Assembly (NCBI GenBank): GCA_030589965.1
Contig: JAUUZM010000193.1
Coordinates: 1 to 6,425, forward strand
Origin: Bacteroides sp.
GTDB lineage: Bacteria > Bacteroidota > Bacteroidia > Bacteroidales > SM23-62
DNA length: 6,425 nt
Direction: 5' to 3'
How positions within the stretch are numbered: the first letter of the stretch is position 1; each line of letters begins with the position of its first letter. Position numbers and translations under genes: made by a program. The notes under the pieces were generated by a model that saw only the letters and a program-made list of their open reading frames with translations, did no database searches and was not told the DNA's origin. This document shows positions 6,208-6,425 of this stretch, piece after piece.

Positions 6208-6244
6208 TAGTTTAAGTTCTTTAACTCTTAAAACTAAAAAAAAA
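6208..6244 (+). promoter_or_regulatory. A/T-rich leader of the 6245 gene with an imperfect stem
   Basis: The bases before the ATG end in an A run (6236-6244), the A-rich type of translation start common in Bacteroidota, and there is no Shine-Dalgarno. Within it, AGTTTAAGTT (6209-6218) can pair with AACTCTTAAAACT (6223-6235) around a CTTT loop, with about three unpaired bases on the right side. The stem is A/T-rich and weak, so a regulatory role is only a possibility. Confidence 0.35.
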
Positions 6245-6425
6245 ATGAAAAAAATGTACTCTCGTTTCCTGGTGCTCATTATGGCACTCTTATTAATCGC
6301 ATCTGATGGCATAGCCCAGAAACCTATCCTCTTAATTGGCCGTGATAACATGGGGGATTATCTGTCCGATCAGTTTATTTTTGACAGCCTGACAGCCTGG
6401 GGTTATGCACCGACCTATGCGAACA
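6245..6425 (+). CDS. Exported protein, N-terminal fragment (cut by right edge)
   Basis: Sixty codons are visible from the ATG at 6245 to the window end. The start MKKMYSRFLVLIMALLLIAS is a Sec signal peptide with likely cleavage after 'DGIA' and before Gln25, so the product leaves the cytoplasm. The mature part begins with 'KPILLIGRDNMGDYLSDQF' and goes on to 'DSLTAWGYAPTYAN'. The order hydrophobic strand, 'GRD', then a helix ending in 'WGY' suggests the first strand and helix of an alpha/beta domain, perhaps ThuA/glutamine-amidotransferase-like as in some Bacteroidota secreted proteins with a type IX sorting tail. That is inference from a short fragment and the C-terminus is not visible. A second ATG at 6254 is in frame, but the first follows the A-rich leader and gives a better basic N-terminus. 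The gene is separated from the upstream run by the transposase remnant, so it probably has its own promoter. Confidence 0.75.
   Translation, partial: MKKMYSRFLVLIMALLLIASDGIAQKPILLIGRDNMGDYLSDQFIFDSLTAWGYAPTYAN

Overview
The window looks like a piece of a Bacteroidota chromosome (Bacteroidales/Marinilabiliales-like, not placed further). Three things point there: start codons lack clear Shine-Dalgarno sequences and sit in A/T-rich leaders; signal peptides end in '...FSQ' or '...IAQ'; and two proteins, the long GroES-like protein and the 'YPRYxN' trans-sulfuration enzyme, are of types I associate with this phylum. These are judgements from memory of families, not from a search.

Layout. Positions 1-894 carry two minus-strand genes: the N-terminal part of a membrane glycosyltransferase-like protein that runs off the left edge, and a GNAT acetyltransferase of the SSAT2/thialysine-acetyltransferase type. 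A divergent 85-bp gap (895-979) separates them from six plus-strand genes spanning 980-5599. These are an SDR oxidoreductase, a secreted DUF302-like protein, a TehB-like class I methyltransferase, a PLP-dependent trans-sulfuration enzyme, a second class I methyltransferase, and a long GroES-like co-chaperone. All gaps in this run are 37 bp or less; one junction is stop-to-start abutting (TAGATG) and one is an ATGA overlap. It is therefore probably one transcription unit, perhaps with internal promoters.

Positions 5600-6244 hold no intact gene. The first half is a decayed ISAs1-family transposase N-terminus, with a probable one-base deletion near 5776. The remainder is unassigned, followed by an A/T-rich leader with inverted repeats in front of a new gene. 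That gene starts at 6245, encodes an exported protein, and is cut by the right edge.

How the genes may work together. The tightest block (2674-4397) couples a TehB/thiopurine-methyltransferase-like enzyme to a cystathionine synthase/lyase, and another methyltransferase follows. A plausible inference is sulfur amino acid metabolism with methylation of a thiol, selenium or tellurium product. Nothing in the sequence fixes the substrates. I see no CRISPR array, phage, toxin-antitoxin or defence locus, and no convincing wholly new system. The items most worth a second look are the coupled methyltransferase/PLP block, the possible two-domain secreted DUF302-like protein, the long GroES-like protein and the broken ISAs1 copy.
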